This document shows, in pieces, positions 1 to 14,863 of a stretch of DNA of 64,000 nucleotides. This DNA comes from Varroa destructor. Its lineage: Eukaryota; Arthropoda; Arachnida; Mesostigmata; Varroidae. Each line of letters starts with the position of its first letter. The first letter of the stretch is position 1. Location: NCBI RefSeq assembly GCF_002443255.2, contig NW_019211459.1, forward strand, positions 20,319,540 to 20,383,539, written 5' to 3'. Made by a program: the position numbers and the translations under genes. A model generated the notes under the pieces. That model was not told the origin of the DNA. It did not search any database and saw nothing but the letters and a program-made list of their open reading frames with translations.

Positions 1-54
1 AAACAGTTGAAATTACATGTGAGCATAGCGGTACTTATTTCACTGTTATTTCAG

Positions 55-3000
55 ATGGCGAACCTTACAGGAGACTCGGGAAGATTTTTAGGTATTGTTG
101 AAAATCACCGATATTTACTTTAATTGAATTAATTAACTGACCTGGAAGGTGACCTTTATATCGAGACTGTCTCCTTTACCTGCCTGACGGTAGGGCTACA
201 GAAGATCTACGGTAGGTATTTATGAGGAGATTTGACGCATTTTTAAAAAAAAAAAATATGTGGTTATTTTAGCAATTCGTATCTATTATCGTCCAAATAG
301 CACGCTCGTACTATCTGAGCTTTTCTGTGTAAAATTTAACTAAAATTTGAGTTTGTTCCATAGTTAGAGAAGCCTTCAGACACCCGACTGTAATACCCGA
401 GGGACGCCGTCTAAATACAGTTCGCCTATGCGCACTGCTTCGAAAGAGGTAAGTTTTGCCAAGTACGGCCATAACAACGCTCGCAGTTATTATTTATATA
501 ATGTTCTCTTACTTAGTAACGTTTCTCGTGTTCCGTGTCGTTGACGGGGTTCGAAACAATAACATGCGCTTATTAGATGCGGTGCTTCACTATGGTCGTT
601 CTGAGCCTATACTAATGTGTTATTGGCACCGCGTGTAAAGGCCGATGCTAAGCAGGTTAAAGGAAGGCAAGCCTGGCTCGGTAATTGAATCAGCCGAACT
701 AATCACAGATCACAATTCAATTGAACCTAATCTGGTCCTAACCTTTCTGGACACAGGTGGCTCGTGACTCGACGTGAATGGAGAATCGTATTTTACGTTG
801 GACTTGTGCCAGCTCTCGCTACCGTTCTCTATTGTATCTCGACTGTAGCAGTCTTTAAGAACGAACTGCGACGGGTTCGTAAATGTTACTTTCACTGCTG
901 CAATTTGATCGAGCCGACGAGACCTTGCTGAGATTAACGGCAGGTCTGGTTAGGAACTACCAGGACACGTGGACCTTATTGCAGTTTATTTGCACGAGAA
1001 CGCTGACTCAATGTCAATGAGTGACAGTTGGAATATTGCAACCATCCTAGCTCTGTTGTCGTATTGATTTAGAAGTTATTTATGCCGTAACCATTGGGGT
1101 ACTTCACTGTTATGTTTAATCATTAACCCTTTTTGCTTGTATGGATGAAAGGAAATACATTTGCGACAAGTTAGAAGACGGTTCGTGGATGCATGGTAAC
1201 GGTGCTATCACCGTTGTAGTCTTCAGTGCATGCTTCATTTATGCGTGCGATGAATATCTGATGAGGTCAATCTCGACAAGTGAAAATGTGTGCAAGACAC
1301 AATAGTTGGTCGAAGGTGGTTTGAAGGGAGGTGAATGCATTATTACAAAGTCTTACTTAACCTGTTTGGGCTTTCCTCGCTTAGCTAGAAAAGGATATTT
1401 ATTATAAATTGTAGGTAGATAGAAAGGATGTATGCGGGCAATTTGAGATCCTCCTGTTGTAAGCAGCGCTTTGCGGCTGAAGTTCGCGGAACTATCTTTA
1501 TTTTTTGTGAGGTGGATCTTTTACGATGGCTATTGAAGGGATGAGGTTGCCATCTGCATCATTCAATTAATTTAGCCACGATATCTCCTCTTAGTTATCT
1601 GGGGTAAATCAAGTGTTTCTAGGTGGGCACCAGGTAGTCTAGGTGGCTGCATCTAAGTAATGGACCAACTGGGAATTAGACAAACTAATAGCAGTCTACG
1701 AGCAATCACCCCATTAATGTTACTATGGTTATTTTAAGATACTGTTCGCGAGACGCAAGGCGGGCAAAGTGTCTGCATGATATCGTTGCTTTGATCTTTC
1801 TGTCAGCGTCTACGTTGTATCAGCATATCTACCTGACCCATTCAATCGTTCGGCGGAGTTTTTGATTAGTCTACCTACGTACTAGAGTCCCTTTTACGAT
1901 TTACCCATTCGTTTGGGAAAAAAATTTATTGTGTAATTTTTTCGTCTTTATTAGTTAACAAATTGCTATTATAATCCATCAGCAAATTAGTATGATGTAA
2001 AGCGTGTCTACGTATGTTGACACAATGGCGGTGCTCCCGAGCCTCTGTCACGCACTAGACTTTAGCATAAAAGTTTCCTGTAGAACAAAACATTGTGTAA
2101 ACGACAAAAGCTAATAAAGCCTCTAAATAAAAAATGAAGCCTAAAATAAAAAAAATTCGTACATCTGTCTACCTAACTGCAAGATATATCTGGTTGCGTA
2201 TATGTGAAAATATTTGTAAAAGTTATTGTTATGTACGGGTTGATTTTAACGTTAGTTGAGGTGGCGGCATTGACGCGTGCTAAATTACCTATAGTGCAAG
2301 TGTTTGCCCTACTCGAGGGGAGGAATTTCTGGTTATCAATATTGCACTTGGAAAGACACGCTGCCTTCTGCCTAGCTTGGGACTGTAGAATCGGTGAACG
2401 TGTTCTGCCAGAATTATGGGAAATATATATTATATAAAATCAAAGCATTTAAAAAAAAAGTTCGCTGTTCTCTTAAAAACGATATTGGTTTCAATACAAA
2501 CTTCCAAATACTTTACAAAATCAATAATAATAATAATAGTAGTTATTGTTTGGTTTCCACAGGTCACAGTACGGCCGTATAGGTCCCGGTCAGTGATAAT
2601 CAGTTAAGAAACTTTTTCTTTACAAATATTGCTAATTGGTAATTGTAATATTGGCATGTTACTGTTCGATTGACTTTTCAGTCGATAACGTACTCTATAC
2701 CGAAAATAACGTCTGAACCCATTGGCTTTGTGACTGAGAGGCAAGATGCGGTCATCGCCAGATTCGCCGATGCATTGAAATCTAAACATGCTAAAGTGAA
2801 TGTGATTCAACAAAGCACAAATATTAGCCACTATTTATTGGCCATGGGTGAGTTTGTTTAATGATGTTGAAACGAGATGCCAAAGCAAATGGCCTGCAAA
2901 TTGTTGAATTTTTCGTATAATAAGGGAAGGCCGTCGGCCGGCAAATTTGGCGGCTCGGCTTGTTAGCACGACGTGTCACATAGTTGATACATTGAGGCCT

Positions 3001-6000
3001 GATTTAGATACTTGCCCGTTTCGTCTAATTGTTGTACATCATTTTAGCTATGTAAACGTTTCGGCTTTCTGAATAGGTCGGACGTTAGAGAATGTATTTT
3101 TTCTTTCTCTGAAATTGCCATATGAGAATAACATCGACGTGGAGGAACGTAACACCCAAAGGACGTAGCACTTAAATAGAAAAGTACTTCAGTTCATAAA
3201 TCAACGCGAGGGTTCCAAATGCTTATCTTCGTTTCGGCCGTTACGTACTATGCTCGTTTCTGCAATTACGTTCTGCCTTGTAACACGTGTTCTAAATATC
3301 TTTCAGCTAGCTCTGACCCCAGAAGCTATAGGAACCGATGGGTTGCTGGAGGAGAGTTCGATGGTGAGAATCGAGTTTTATGGTACAACGGAGAACCTTA
3401 CCACGTGGGCGCCGCTGCTTTAGCCCTATGGCAAAGCTCTATCCTTGTCGAAGCTACACGGGACCCAAACGCCACTGTAATTGTCACAAACGTCTATCCC
3501 ACAAAGGCTGAAGAATACTTACTCCATGCCTTATTCCTGCAAACATTTAGTATGTATTCAACTAATCTTGTGTTGGTTTACATTGCGCGATTAAATAATT
3601 CGTACAAGCAGTTCCACTGCCGAATCAGGTGCAAATATTTCAGGTGTTTTTTTGCAAAGCCTGTCGCAGAAGGCCTGAAAGCTTTTTTAGGCTGGCTACG
3701 ACTAATGTGCTAGCTCACAGTCGAACAGAGTCACCAAAATTACTTCTTCTAGACTCCATGGCTGGTGGCCGTAAGTCGTCTCTTAGATACAAGTCGGAAA
3801 CGATACATATAAGGGGGTGTACTCCCCAAATATTAGCCCTGGTTTTTCCAGGATTCCGATTTCACTGGCTTCGGTGTGCCAGAACTAACCAACATACATC
3901 GCTTTCAAGTAAAGAAGTGCCACCATCGATTGGTGTGATGAACGAACCTGAAAATGAGCCTACTAGTAAATTTGGACCAACTATAGTGAGCTTCTGGTGT
4001 TCACTGGTGTAAAAAGGTCATCTTCCTGTTAGGTCTAAGTTGTGAAAGACAAAAAAATTCGAGCATGAGGTTTCCACCGAAAGTACATCTTGAAATAGTG
4101 CGTTGTAAAAAATACAAATTAGAGGTAAGATCGAATTAGACATATTAATGCAGAGCTAGGATGTTGTTTAAATTGCATTTTTAATTTCAATCGTTTCCCT
4201 AACCAGGTACCATACTACAAGCTAGTAGCACACTTCATTAAAACCAAAGCGTTCAGCTTTGTGTAAATTTTGTATGTGAGCCCTAAACACAGTTCCTTCA
4301 GCTTTTGTTAAGACAAACATATATCGTAGAATATAGATCCTATGTTATTGCCTGTCACCATCAGTAAGTAACTTGTTGTTCTATATTTTAACATTTGCAG
4401 CCAGAATGATGGCAGTTTTATTTCTAACTTTTGCCGTATCGTACCCGGCTTGCAACGCTGTTACTCTTCCAATTGAGGAAAGAGTCCTCAAATTAAAATT
4501 GGTTCGTATGTCTTTCTTTTTCACAGCTTCAATAAAGTAGTTTTTGAAATTAGCAGATACGGAACACGGCGACATTTGTATGCATAGATACAAAGGAATC
4601 ATTCATCAGAACGACGTGAAAACAGAAAATAGCAGAATGCAATAATTGCAGTGGTGTTTTAGCCTGTAGCAGCCTGTAGCCCGCGACCCAATAAAACTTA
4701 CTTAATTGGGCAATGCACCACCGGCCCCAAGGGCAGTTTCTCTGAGGCGCTGACACAATCTTAGGCAACGCCAATTCATAACGATACCGCGCGCTATTCT
4801 ATTCCCTGTTATCGTACACTTAGCATGGCAACATATCGTGCAAAAGCCTGCCTACACGACGCTCAAAATTGAAGTCGAAGGCCCGTTGTCGTAGCGTTCA
4901 CTCGCTACTGTTAACTGCGGAGAAAAGCCAGTACAGAGGTAGTATTTTGAGGTCTACGGGGGCGAGATTTTCGTATGCGGGACATCATCGACGATCAGCT
5001 AGTTTTCAATGTTTTCATGCTAAACGAGCTTCCTATTGAGATAGTGAACTTTGCGCAAGATCAACTGTCTTGCTTTCTTCTGACTTTTTCAGAGTCTGAA
5101 TGAAAAGTTCTAAAATGAAAAGGTGAAGATCTACAATTTAAACAATACAAGATAAACGATTTAAATAAAATGATAAATTATTCAAAAGAAAACATTAAAT
5201 TTATGCAGAAGTCCTGGACATCTGATCGAATTTGATTGTTTACATATAAAAATGACACACCAGAATGGTATCGCGGACTGGGTTGTTCAGATGAGCTTAA
5301 ACGGTTGACCCTCTTTGAAGCTCTTCCAAGCTGTTTATTTAATCCTTGAATTTCTGGCTGTTCTTTGGAACTGACGAATCTTCGGAGCGTGTATCGAAAA
5401 TATGTGACATATAGGCGTATTTGAACAATGTGGGAAAGTCTTTTCTCCCATAGAAATTTATTAAAGTGTTACTCGTTTGATATTAACAGGCTTGAGCTGG
5501 TGAAAAAATTGAGCTATGGTCAAAGCAAACAGCAATTACATTTAACATGGCCATAAAACATGTGTTTGTCAGCAAGGAAACTCTGATTCCATTTAAATAT
5601 AGTGTATCACTTTTGTTTCCCTTTTTTTACACCCTATACACGCTATAGATAGCTCGTCACTTTTCACACAAATCATAGAAAAATTTCACGAAGAATCGAA
5701 AAAAAAAAAAAAAAGTATCACAAACAAACACAGCAGCAACACCACTTCTGGTAAGTGACTCTCATCGATTTGGAATCAAGGCGCTACATTACAACAATGG
5801 TTTACCTATACTGTCGTCACCAAGAGTCATTTGATGACACTGATTCAACAGGTAAAAAAACAGTGAAAACGTATCAGGTAGCTAACAAGAGCCAGCGAAT
5901 AAACTGACTTCATGGAAATGCATCATCAATTGCCGTACGTTGTTGGCCTTCATGTGTGTGCAGGTCCAAATTATGACCGGGCTTCCTCGCTGGATTTATG

Positions 6001-9000
6001 TCGCCTCAAACGCCATCTTCGATTTTTGTGTCACGCTTGTCACAGCGACCATCATAGTAGTGCTTATCGTATTGATGGGTCCCCCCAATGTGTTCGGCGA
6101 AATGCAAAATTTAGGTATGTGCGATGTTCTTAAACGAATCACTGTGCCCCGCTATGCCACATGTCGTTAGCACCTACATTGAACGGGTCTTAGTCCTTAA
6201 AAAAAAAAAATTAACATATGTAAAGTTTTGTTTCTGTAGCGTATATCGGAGAGTGGTTATGTAACGTGGTGTATGGATGAAACAGCAATCATTCAACAAT
6301 GGTCTCTGACTATTACAATCATTGACGATAAAAATAAGTTACGGCTAGTATCGTGTTAAACCATGTATTTATTCTTAGCCAGCCAGCCAGCTGATACCCA
6401 TCGTTAAATGTTCTAGCAAGATAACTAAGTTTTTATTACTAACTACTTTTACTGCTAAGATAAGTTTTTATTACTTCTATTTTTCAGCGGCTTTGATTGT
6501 GCTTTTAATCATCTACTACTTAGCTAAACTTCCCACAGTCTACATATTAACGTACGTCATCAACGTAAGTGTCAACGTAAAACTGCTCGTAGGAATTATG
6601 TGATTTAAGTATGCTTTGGCGGTTTTTAAGTATGTTTATGCTTCTAAAACAATTAAGTGGCCAACTAGAAGTCTAGGATCTGGAGACGACGCCGTTTCTA
6701 GGCTCGATTTCGTAAATAATGAAATCTAGAAATGAGACCTTTTTAGTTTCTATACTAACAGGTCCAAATACCTTCTAAATACTGGGCCAATGAGTGAACC
6801 TTTTTTCTTGTTTACAGTGATCACTGTGCAGTCAAATAACTCGGATTTATTTAAAGGGACTCGCAAGTAGTTTCTAAATCCACGAAATCAGTCATCTCAA
6901 TAGCTTGACCCTGCGATTTGGTTTTCTTAGAGGGTCAGTTCCTGTTAGTCAGCCCGAATATTTTTGGTGCTCTAGATTGAAACCCTGGCGTAGACACCAG
7001 CTGCGGGTCGACCGTCAAAAACACAGCCTAACGGCAGTATCTGGCAGTTTTGGACAAATTGTAGTTTTTCTATTAAAAACATAGTGGACGTGTCATTTTC
7101 AATAATCGTCAGCAGAAGCCCATTTCGGTACGAAACATCTTTTTTTTTTACCTTTCAGTTCCAAGTCGGCCAGATGTTACTTGTTACAACACATATTATT
7201 GAATTTAATTCGGAATTCGGGGATCTGAAAAAATATTGTACAATACAAAGTACATTAAAATGACTGAAAACCGTACTCTTTATTTCCCTGTTAGAAAGAC
7301 TACATTGAATCTCCTGGTGCAAGCCGGACGCCAATAGGTTATTTTATGATTCAGGTTTTCTTTTAGCGTTTTATTTCCTGTATGCCATTGTTTTAGTCTT
7401 TAACTAGTTCAGATGATAAAAATCAGGAAAGCGTGGGATACAGTCGACATGCTTGTGCTCCTATAGCTCTGGGTAACCGGCCCATTCGGGTAACGGGCCA
7501 CGACCGTCCCAATGGTTGAGCTTATTCTATAATCATAGAGTTGGACCTCAATCGGCGCCACGTGTAAAACAACGTCATGACCCTGCGCCACCTTAGAATG
7601 CGGTTTTTAGGAGAGTATGTGCGAGCAAGCACTATGAGCAAGCACTAGAGGGTATGTTCACCGTTGTGGAAAAGCTTGCGGGTAGCCTACGAGCTCTCGC
7701 GGACCCTGCTTGCCACCATCATAGCAGGGCACTTCTACGCGCGGCTGGACCACCTCACTTCTAGCTAGGCATCAGGTCCTCAGGACAGTATTGCTGAGTA
7801 GTCAACTCTGTCTGACACAACACCGTTTGTCGGTCTTGCTGAAATCTTCATTTATAGATATCTTTATTGGGAGGCAAATGGGGAAGAATAGGGAAAACAG
7901 GGAAGATCCACGAAGAATCTTCCTCGACGTATCATCACGGTTAAACGGTCGGCTTGCGTGCATTTAGCTTTAGATATTATTGCTATTCTTCTGAACGTTA
8001 TTTTTGTTTTTAGCTGAATTTTTTTGACAAATGCTTGACATTTAACCATTTGCAATTTCAATGCGGAAAAACATTGCCTCTGGATCAGGCTTACAAGCCT
8101 ATCCTAAATATTTTGAGATTTCTAACTATGTTATTCAGTGTGTTCGATCCTTGGAAAAAGCTTTGGTAGTGAGAGTAAATTTAGGACGAAGATCGCATAG
8201 GTATTACAAAATTCACTTTCGCGTTGGCTTTACAACTGTGTCGATGCTATCAATTGTTGGCCAGTTTTCGAGCCTGTTTCTATAAGTAAGCATTTGCCAT
8301 ATCGAATTCGACTTCGACTCATTGAGGGATTTTTTTACGATGAAGATTTATGTTTATAGGCAAAAACTAATCTACCCTTGTAAGCTCCCACTTGTTTGTA
8401 AAGCTAGTGTAGGGAAGATACCTTCTGATTGACATAAACCTATAAACCTGATGTCGGTTTCATTCATAACAGTATTGCCATCTGACGCACTATGTGCCAT
8501 ATCAATTATTGCTTTATTTATATATAGCAATTACCGATTGCTCTATCGAAGAGACAAGCTTCGCGGCTCTGTATCAGTAGCATAGTAAAACAAATTCCTG
8601 TTTATGCCGACCTGTCAATAATGGGTCAGTGACGAAGCAAACAAGGGCTTATTCATTAAGCCCTAACCCTAAGCTAATCCTGCGGACGCTCTAAACGACT
8701 GTCACAACGTTTTAACATATCTAAAAGCTTTCCCGACTGATGTTTTCGCCGCTGTACTTTTATTAGGTATAAAAAGCTTTAGGTAAAATGCCCTCAGAGG
8801 CCTTTTCGCGGCTTTCATGATAGACGGCAACTGCGCGGATGTAAATCATGCGATAAATCAATAAACAGGAAACTGTCGTTGACTAAATAACCGTCAAATA
8901 CCATACACGTCGTACTGGTTGCAGGACTCGGCGAAAGGCCTTCTACTCGTACAGTATCTCACGCTAATACCGTTTGCCTTCGGAATCGGGGCTTTGGGAA

Positions 9001-12000
9001 TTGAGTTGGTTCTTTATTGGTACTATGGTCCGCATTTTTTTGCAAAGGTATGCTGCTAGTATTATTATTATTATTATATTGCAATAGACAAACCGGTCTG
9101 GATTGTTGTGATATGGCATAAATTAACGGCACCTTTGGCATAAATTTCACGTAAATATAAAGAGGAGCCTTAGAGTCAGATGCTTGTACACAGTGTATGA
9201 AAGGGCAATCTGCGTTTGCGTAATATGTATGACGTCAGAACGCGATACGCCGATTTATCTGTTGCATTGAGTTGAAGGTTAACTGCCTCTTAAGGCTCTC
9301 ATTTGTCCAATAACAGGCTGGCAAGCTCCGAATATGTTGTCGTTCAAGTTTTGATTGTGTAATCAAGTTGAAATTATAATACTGGACGGACAAGTTTCGT
9401 TATGCCATCGATTTTTCACTTAGCTAGAGAACTTTCGATTCGTATTGTATAGTTAGCGATTGTTTTAATATACTATAATATAATATATATATACTATAAT
9501 CGACTCTTTCCATTTTTCGTCTGCAGTTACTCCACATCACACCCACGTTTGCAGTGATATGGGCGATCGGCAGTATTTCATTAAATGGCGTTACCAAGGA
9601 AACCTGCAAAAATTATGACGGAGTGCATCGCGTCACGCTCTGCAAACAATTTCAGGAATTGTTTAGGCCCTGTTGCCAGCGTCTGTACCCCACGTGCGCT
9701 TGCACATTTTATAGAACGTCAATTGTAGTATATTACAAATATCGCTTAATCATGCATAAGAAGATCCAGGAAAACCCATTTTTTGGCGAACGTTTAGTGC
9801 TTTGGTGAAATATTTTAGTTGTAAAAGGGAAGCGAGTCAATGCACTCATCGAGGTGTCCACACATCTACAAAAAAAAAAAAAAAAAGTGGCTTTTTAAAA
9901 AAAAAGCTACTTACACGTTTTTTTGTTTCGAAGTTACCGAAAATCGTTCTCATTAGTCCATGATAAGAAAATGAATGAAGGTTAGCGATATCGAGACAAT
10001 AGCTTAGCATTGTCAAAACGGAGTAGAACACAGTAACGCCACATGGGTAAAATATTTTCTTTTTAAACTAGTCATCTGGTTAAAATTGTTACTATTCTAT
10101 GGAATCGGTGTGTAGAAGCTGGGGATGTTGGGGGTACTCTCATTCTGCCTTTCGAATCAGAAGTGCTCCGTTCAGTCTTGGATCTACTTTAAAATACAGT
10201 AACACGGAGACGTAACTTTTCCAGAATATATGTATATTCGAATAACCAGAAATGTCTCAATATTATGTTGAATGATGTTACAAAAAAGACCGATGCTGAC
10301 AGAGGTTTGCGAATACGTCAAACTGAAAGCCAAACTTACTTATGATTGTTAGGTTATTCGCTGGGTAAAAAGAATCTGCACTGTCGTGATCTGACGCTTT
10401 TCTCAGCAAGTGTTTCTCAGACTTTCCATTTTGATCCTCTAATTGCTGAATGCCAACTTCAACGAGTGATATCATCATGTTTTTCGTGTATTTTCTTTAG
10501 CGTGTCCTAACGGAGGAGCAGATATTTGCTATGCAGGTCAGCAAAACCCGTTTGCCTTTGACTTTTTTTACGGCTGTGGGTACCAGATTACTTGGATGAC
10601 CATGATTGGTCTAGTGGCCTGGACCCTGCTCTACCTTTTGGAAAAGTATCAATTGCGAATTACGGTATTTTTGGAACGTGCTAAAAATACGAAACTTCGT
10701 GACTTGAAGACGCTTTGGAACACAGAGGACAAAGGTTAGTTATCTATGATATAAATCGAAACTCCCGTTTACTAGAACTCGGGTGCGTTGAAAGGCACGA
10801 CACCCTCAGTGCAGTAGTATAAATAGATCAACTCATCATGTCCAATCGAGACTTCCAGCTTCCTGAAGCACATGCGTCAATAGTAATTTCTAAGGATCAG
10901 ATTGATGTGACCGAAAGCAACGCGCAGAATGTTCTTTCAATCGTCAAACAAATCTATCCAACCTGCCATCATACTACGCTGAATCCATAGAGAAAAATCG
11001 CTATTGAGGGTGCACAGGTGTATAGAACTCGTGAGGACAAAAGACCTTCTATGTAGTTACCCTAGTGATTTTTAATCCTCTCTGCGTAATTGCAGGACTC
11101 AATTTAAGGCGCAGTTTGAAACATCTGAAAACGTTGGGTTGTTTTTGGAGGCCTTTTCACAGCGTTACCTACCGGAAGCGCGGGGTGAACTGTTTTCGCT
11201 AAGTCTATTCACGATAAGTCTTGTTAACAAGTAGATCATATCCGGAGCCAAGAGTTAGCTTAAATAGGTGCAGCTGATTTAGAAAATAGTTTGGAGCATG
11301 GACTCTGAAGGTACATTCAGCTTCTGAGAAGGCACCCTAAATCAGTAAATGTGTTATCTACGTTAATCCGTGCACGTTCCAATTCGCCCAGTATATGACC
11401 GTCCAGTGTTTTTTTTTTTTTTTTTTCTATAAAACGCATAATATCAGAAATATAAAGCGCTGATTCCTACGCATTATTGAAAATATATAGCAAAAAGTGC
11501 CAGTTGTCTTTTCGTCATTCTGCACGTAGCTGATTTTATGAATTTGTTTCACAGGTCATTTCATTTCGTTAGGCCAACAACCCTGATTGACCTGCGTGAA
11601 TAACTCCACGGATTGCAGTTCCCTTTCAAACCATATCTATCTCATTTTGTTGCTATCTAGACTAGTTGCAAAGTGAACCCAGTTACTGATGCTGAAGCAC
11701 GAGTTGTCTTCTTCCGTCTTCAAGCAGCGCCATTCGTTACCCAAATTACGTACTTGGTCCTTCCTAGTATCTGTTGCTAAAAATTCCGCGTATGCGATCC
11801 ATTGAGAGAAGAGTTTGGGACGGTGTTCTTGATTAGGATTAACTTGCACGACTCCTCGTTATGTGGGCAGGGTTCGTTCTGATGTTTAGAGAATCTGCTT
11901 GTCTAGAGAGTACGATCCGCGGGACTATCATCGAGTTATGCCGAGCAGTATAATACCTATGAAGTATCGGAAATCTTTCGAAACTGCATTTCTGATCCTC

Positions 12001-14832
12001 GTCACAAACTTTTTTCTATAGTCAATAGTACGTTATGCCGTCATACAATTCATGCATTTGAAGTTCGTACCGTGTGCAAATTTTCACCTACAAAATCAAG
12101 AAGGTTGGCGGCTATCAATATAATCTAGTACGTGTCAACTCGTCTCTAAATTACATTCACTTTGGATAATAATCCCTGTGTATTTTACAGATCGTAAAGA
12201 GTCTGAATATAGTGTTGAATAAATAGAACTAGTCCTAACGTGGGTACATATTAGTAAGCTGCTTCCTTACATTAAATGAAGACTCCAATAACTCACCAAT
12301 GCTTATCAACTATAAAAACCGAGCGTGTAACGTTTTTCAATATTACCGTTGCCCCATTCAGAGCCACTTGGTGCAGCAACCGTATTATTCGGACCGGAAG
12401 ACCCGGATGTAGTCGCTGAACGCCGTCGTGTCGATTACGCGACCAGCGCCAATCGAATGAAGGACTATGCCTTGGTGGTTCAGAACTTGACTAAATACTA
12501 CGGCGAGTTCCTCGCGGTGAACAAAGTTTCATTTCTCGTTCAAGGCAAGGAGTGCTTCGGCCTTCTCGGCGTGAACGGCGCCGGCAAAACAACGACACTC
12601 GGAATGCTGACCAACGACTTATTAATATCGGCAGGAACCGCCTACATTCGGGATCAGGACGTGCGCACAAATACCCAATGGCTCTACGAACAGACTGGCT
12701 ATTGTCCTCAGCAAAATATTCTAATCGATCTTATGACTGGGAATGAAATGCTTAGATTGTTCTGTACACTCCGCGGAGTAGCTGCCGATCAGACGGATAC
12801 AATTGTTACTCATATCGTGAGCATCATCGAGCTCGCAGAGTGTGCGGATGAGCTTACGCAGACCTACAGCGGTGGTACAAAACGGAAACTCAGTTTTGGT
12901 TTGGCTATTGTCGGCAATCCTTCCCTGCTCCTCCTCGATGAACCGACAACTGGAATCGACCCTCGAGCTCGTCGTAGAATCTGGAATACGCTGGCAAGAT
13001 TTCAAACTGAGATGGGTTCTTCGTGTCTACTGACGTCGCACTCAATGGACGAATGCGAAGCGCTTTGTCAGCGTATTGCCGTAATGGTCGAGGGTAGCAT
13101 CCGTTGTGTCGGGTCATCACAACACCTAAAGACAAAGTTTAGCCAGGGTTTCACTGTGCTAGTGAAGTTATCTGTCGATTCACAGCTGCAAGCGAAAGCA
13201 GTTATTCAGGCAATGCAAAAACTATTCCCCAGCGGGTGTCGTCTCCAGCAAAGCTATCAGGTGACGTAAACATATGGCTAACCAATGAATCAACGATGAC
13301 ATTCGAAGCTATTATTATAATTATAGGGGGCGACAAAAAAACAGTTTTGCAATTATTCCTTCCAATTTCGGGTAACGAAATTTCGAAAAATGAAAGAAAT
13401 GCTTTGGTTAGGGCGGCTTTCTTTATCATTTTATTTCATGTTTATTTCTAATTAACGGAACAATTTTAGCTCTCCTCAATTATCGAAAGGTATTTTTACA
13501 GCAGACACTCAGGCACACTTATCCGATGAGCGCATCTATAAAAGCCCCGTAAATGAATAGGGTATGTGAGTTCAGTTAAAAATTTTACGAGAGTTTCTAT
13601 GGTTGTTTACAAAACTCAGATCAGTTTTTACAGTTTACAGGGAATTGGCTTCAGTGTAATCCCTGAAGGGTCAAATGTTTCTCTAATAATAGCCTTAAGC
13701 GTTAGCATGTTGAAGTCCGTCAAAGGCAAACAAGTTCAGCTACACTGTGAACGGACCAAAACCGTAAACATGATAGGCAGAAGTTCTTAGTCCTTTCCTA
13801 ACTTTATCCTAAAGGAACTCTGGAAAAGTTCTTCTGTAAGATCCTTGCAACTTTCTCTTTAACCAACGTAGCTTTTTTACCAGAACTCGTATGGGACTTC
13901 GCAAGACGCACAAGACTTATTTAGATCCCGTAGAAGCTATATGACCATTGCCAGTTCCGTGAACCCTAAACTTAATTACTGAGCAAGTTTACTGGCGTCG
14001 TAACAGCATAGATTTTCTCTGTCGTCAATCGAGTCATCTTCTGAAACAAATGTTCCCCTCAGGACCACGATAACTCGTTCTTCTTGCTGACGGAATAGGC
14101 TTGATGACTAGGCTCATTAAAAAAATTTAACAAAAATTACTTTAACGTATATTTGAATGCTCTCTTCAATCTGAAGATTTTACACAGCCACCAAAACCAC
14201 AGCCGGCGGAACGAACTTGGACTGAACGGCGGGGAAAGAAGACCTGTTGAACCTAAACTTTGCCTAAAGCCTGACTTTGTGAAGAGCCATATAGAAGGTG
14301 TAGCGTAAATGAAAGACTCGTTGTCAATGAAATACTACTACTCTTCCTATTGTTGCTTTGCTTAACGAAGTAAATCTAGTCATTCCATGTTTTAAGACGA
14401 AGCATAGGGGCGGTATCTGTCAGCCCAGTAAGAATAGAAATTTTACGTAGGTTACGATGCTGGCTTGATTTTAGCTTTCAGTAGTACAGGTGTAAACTGG
14501 GAAAGTATGAATCGATCCTTTCATTTGTAGGAGCTTTAAATTGAAACAGGCTTTTTTGCGTGCAGGTTTTTTTTGCAGGTTTTTTTGCGTGATTTGAAAA
14601 GCTATGAGTTGGTCCGGTGGTTTTGCGTACTTCTTTATAACTAATAAACTTCCACGAAAACATACTTAAGTCTGCTAGCCAAGCAAACCAAGAGCAGAGG
14701 CACAATTCACAAAAAGCAAATCGTGTTTCATGATTATCGTTAGCAAAACGGCACTATTACCTATGAGGCAAACAATTATTTGTCGTACTAAATACCTGCT
14801 AAATTGTTCCAAAGTATAGTAGGTAAAAGTGG

Positions 14833-14863
<31 letters not shown>

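Noticed and set aside
1141..1305. 54-codon frame (MDERKYICDKLEDG...) in the ABCA intron 875-2681
   Set aside because: No acceptor and donor pair keeps phase with its neighbours, while exon 757-874 joins exon 2682-2847 directly in phase.
7159..7249. Possible ABCA exon (FQVGQMLLVTTHIIEF...) after a good acceptor
   Set aside because: Its start phase fits but its donor leaves phase 1, which does not match the next exon at 8925. Joining 6564 directly to 8925 keeps phase and gives the expected helices.
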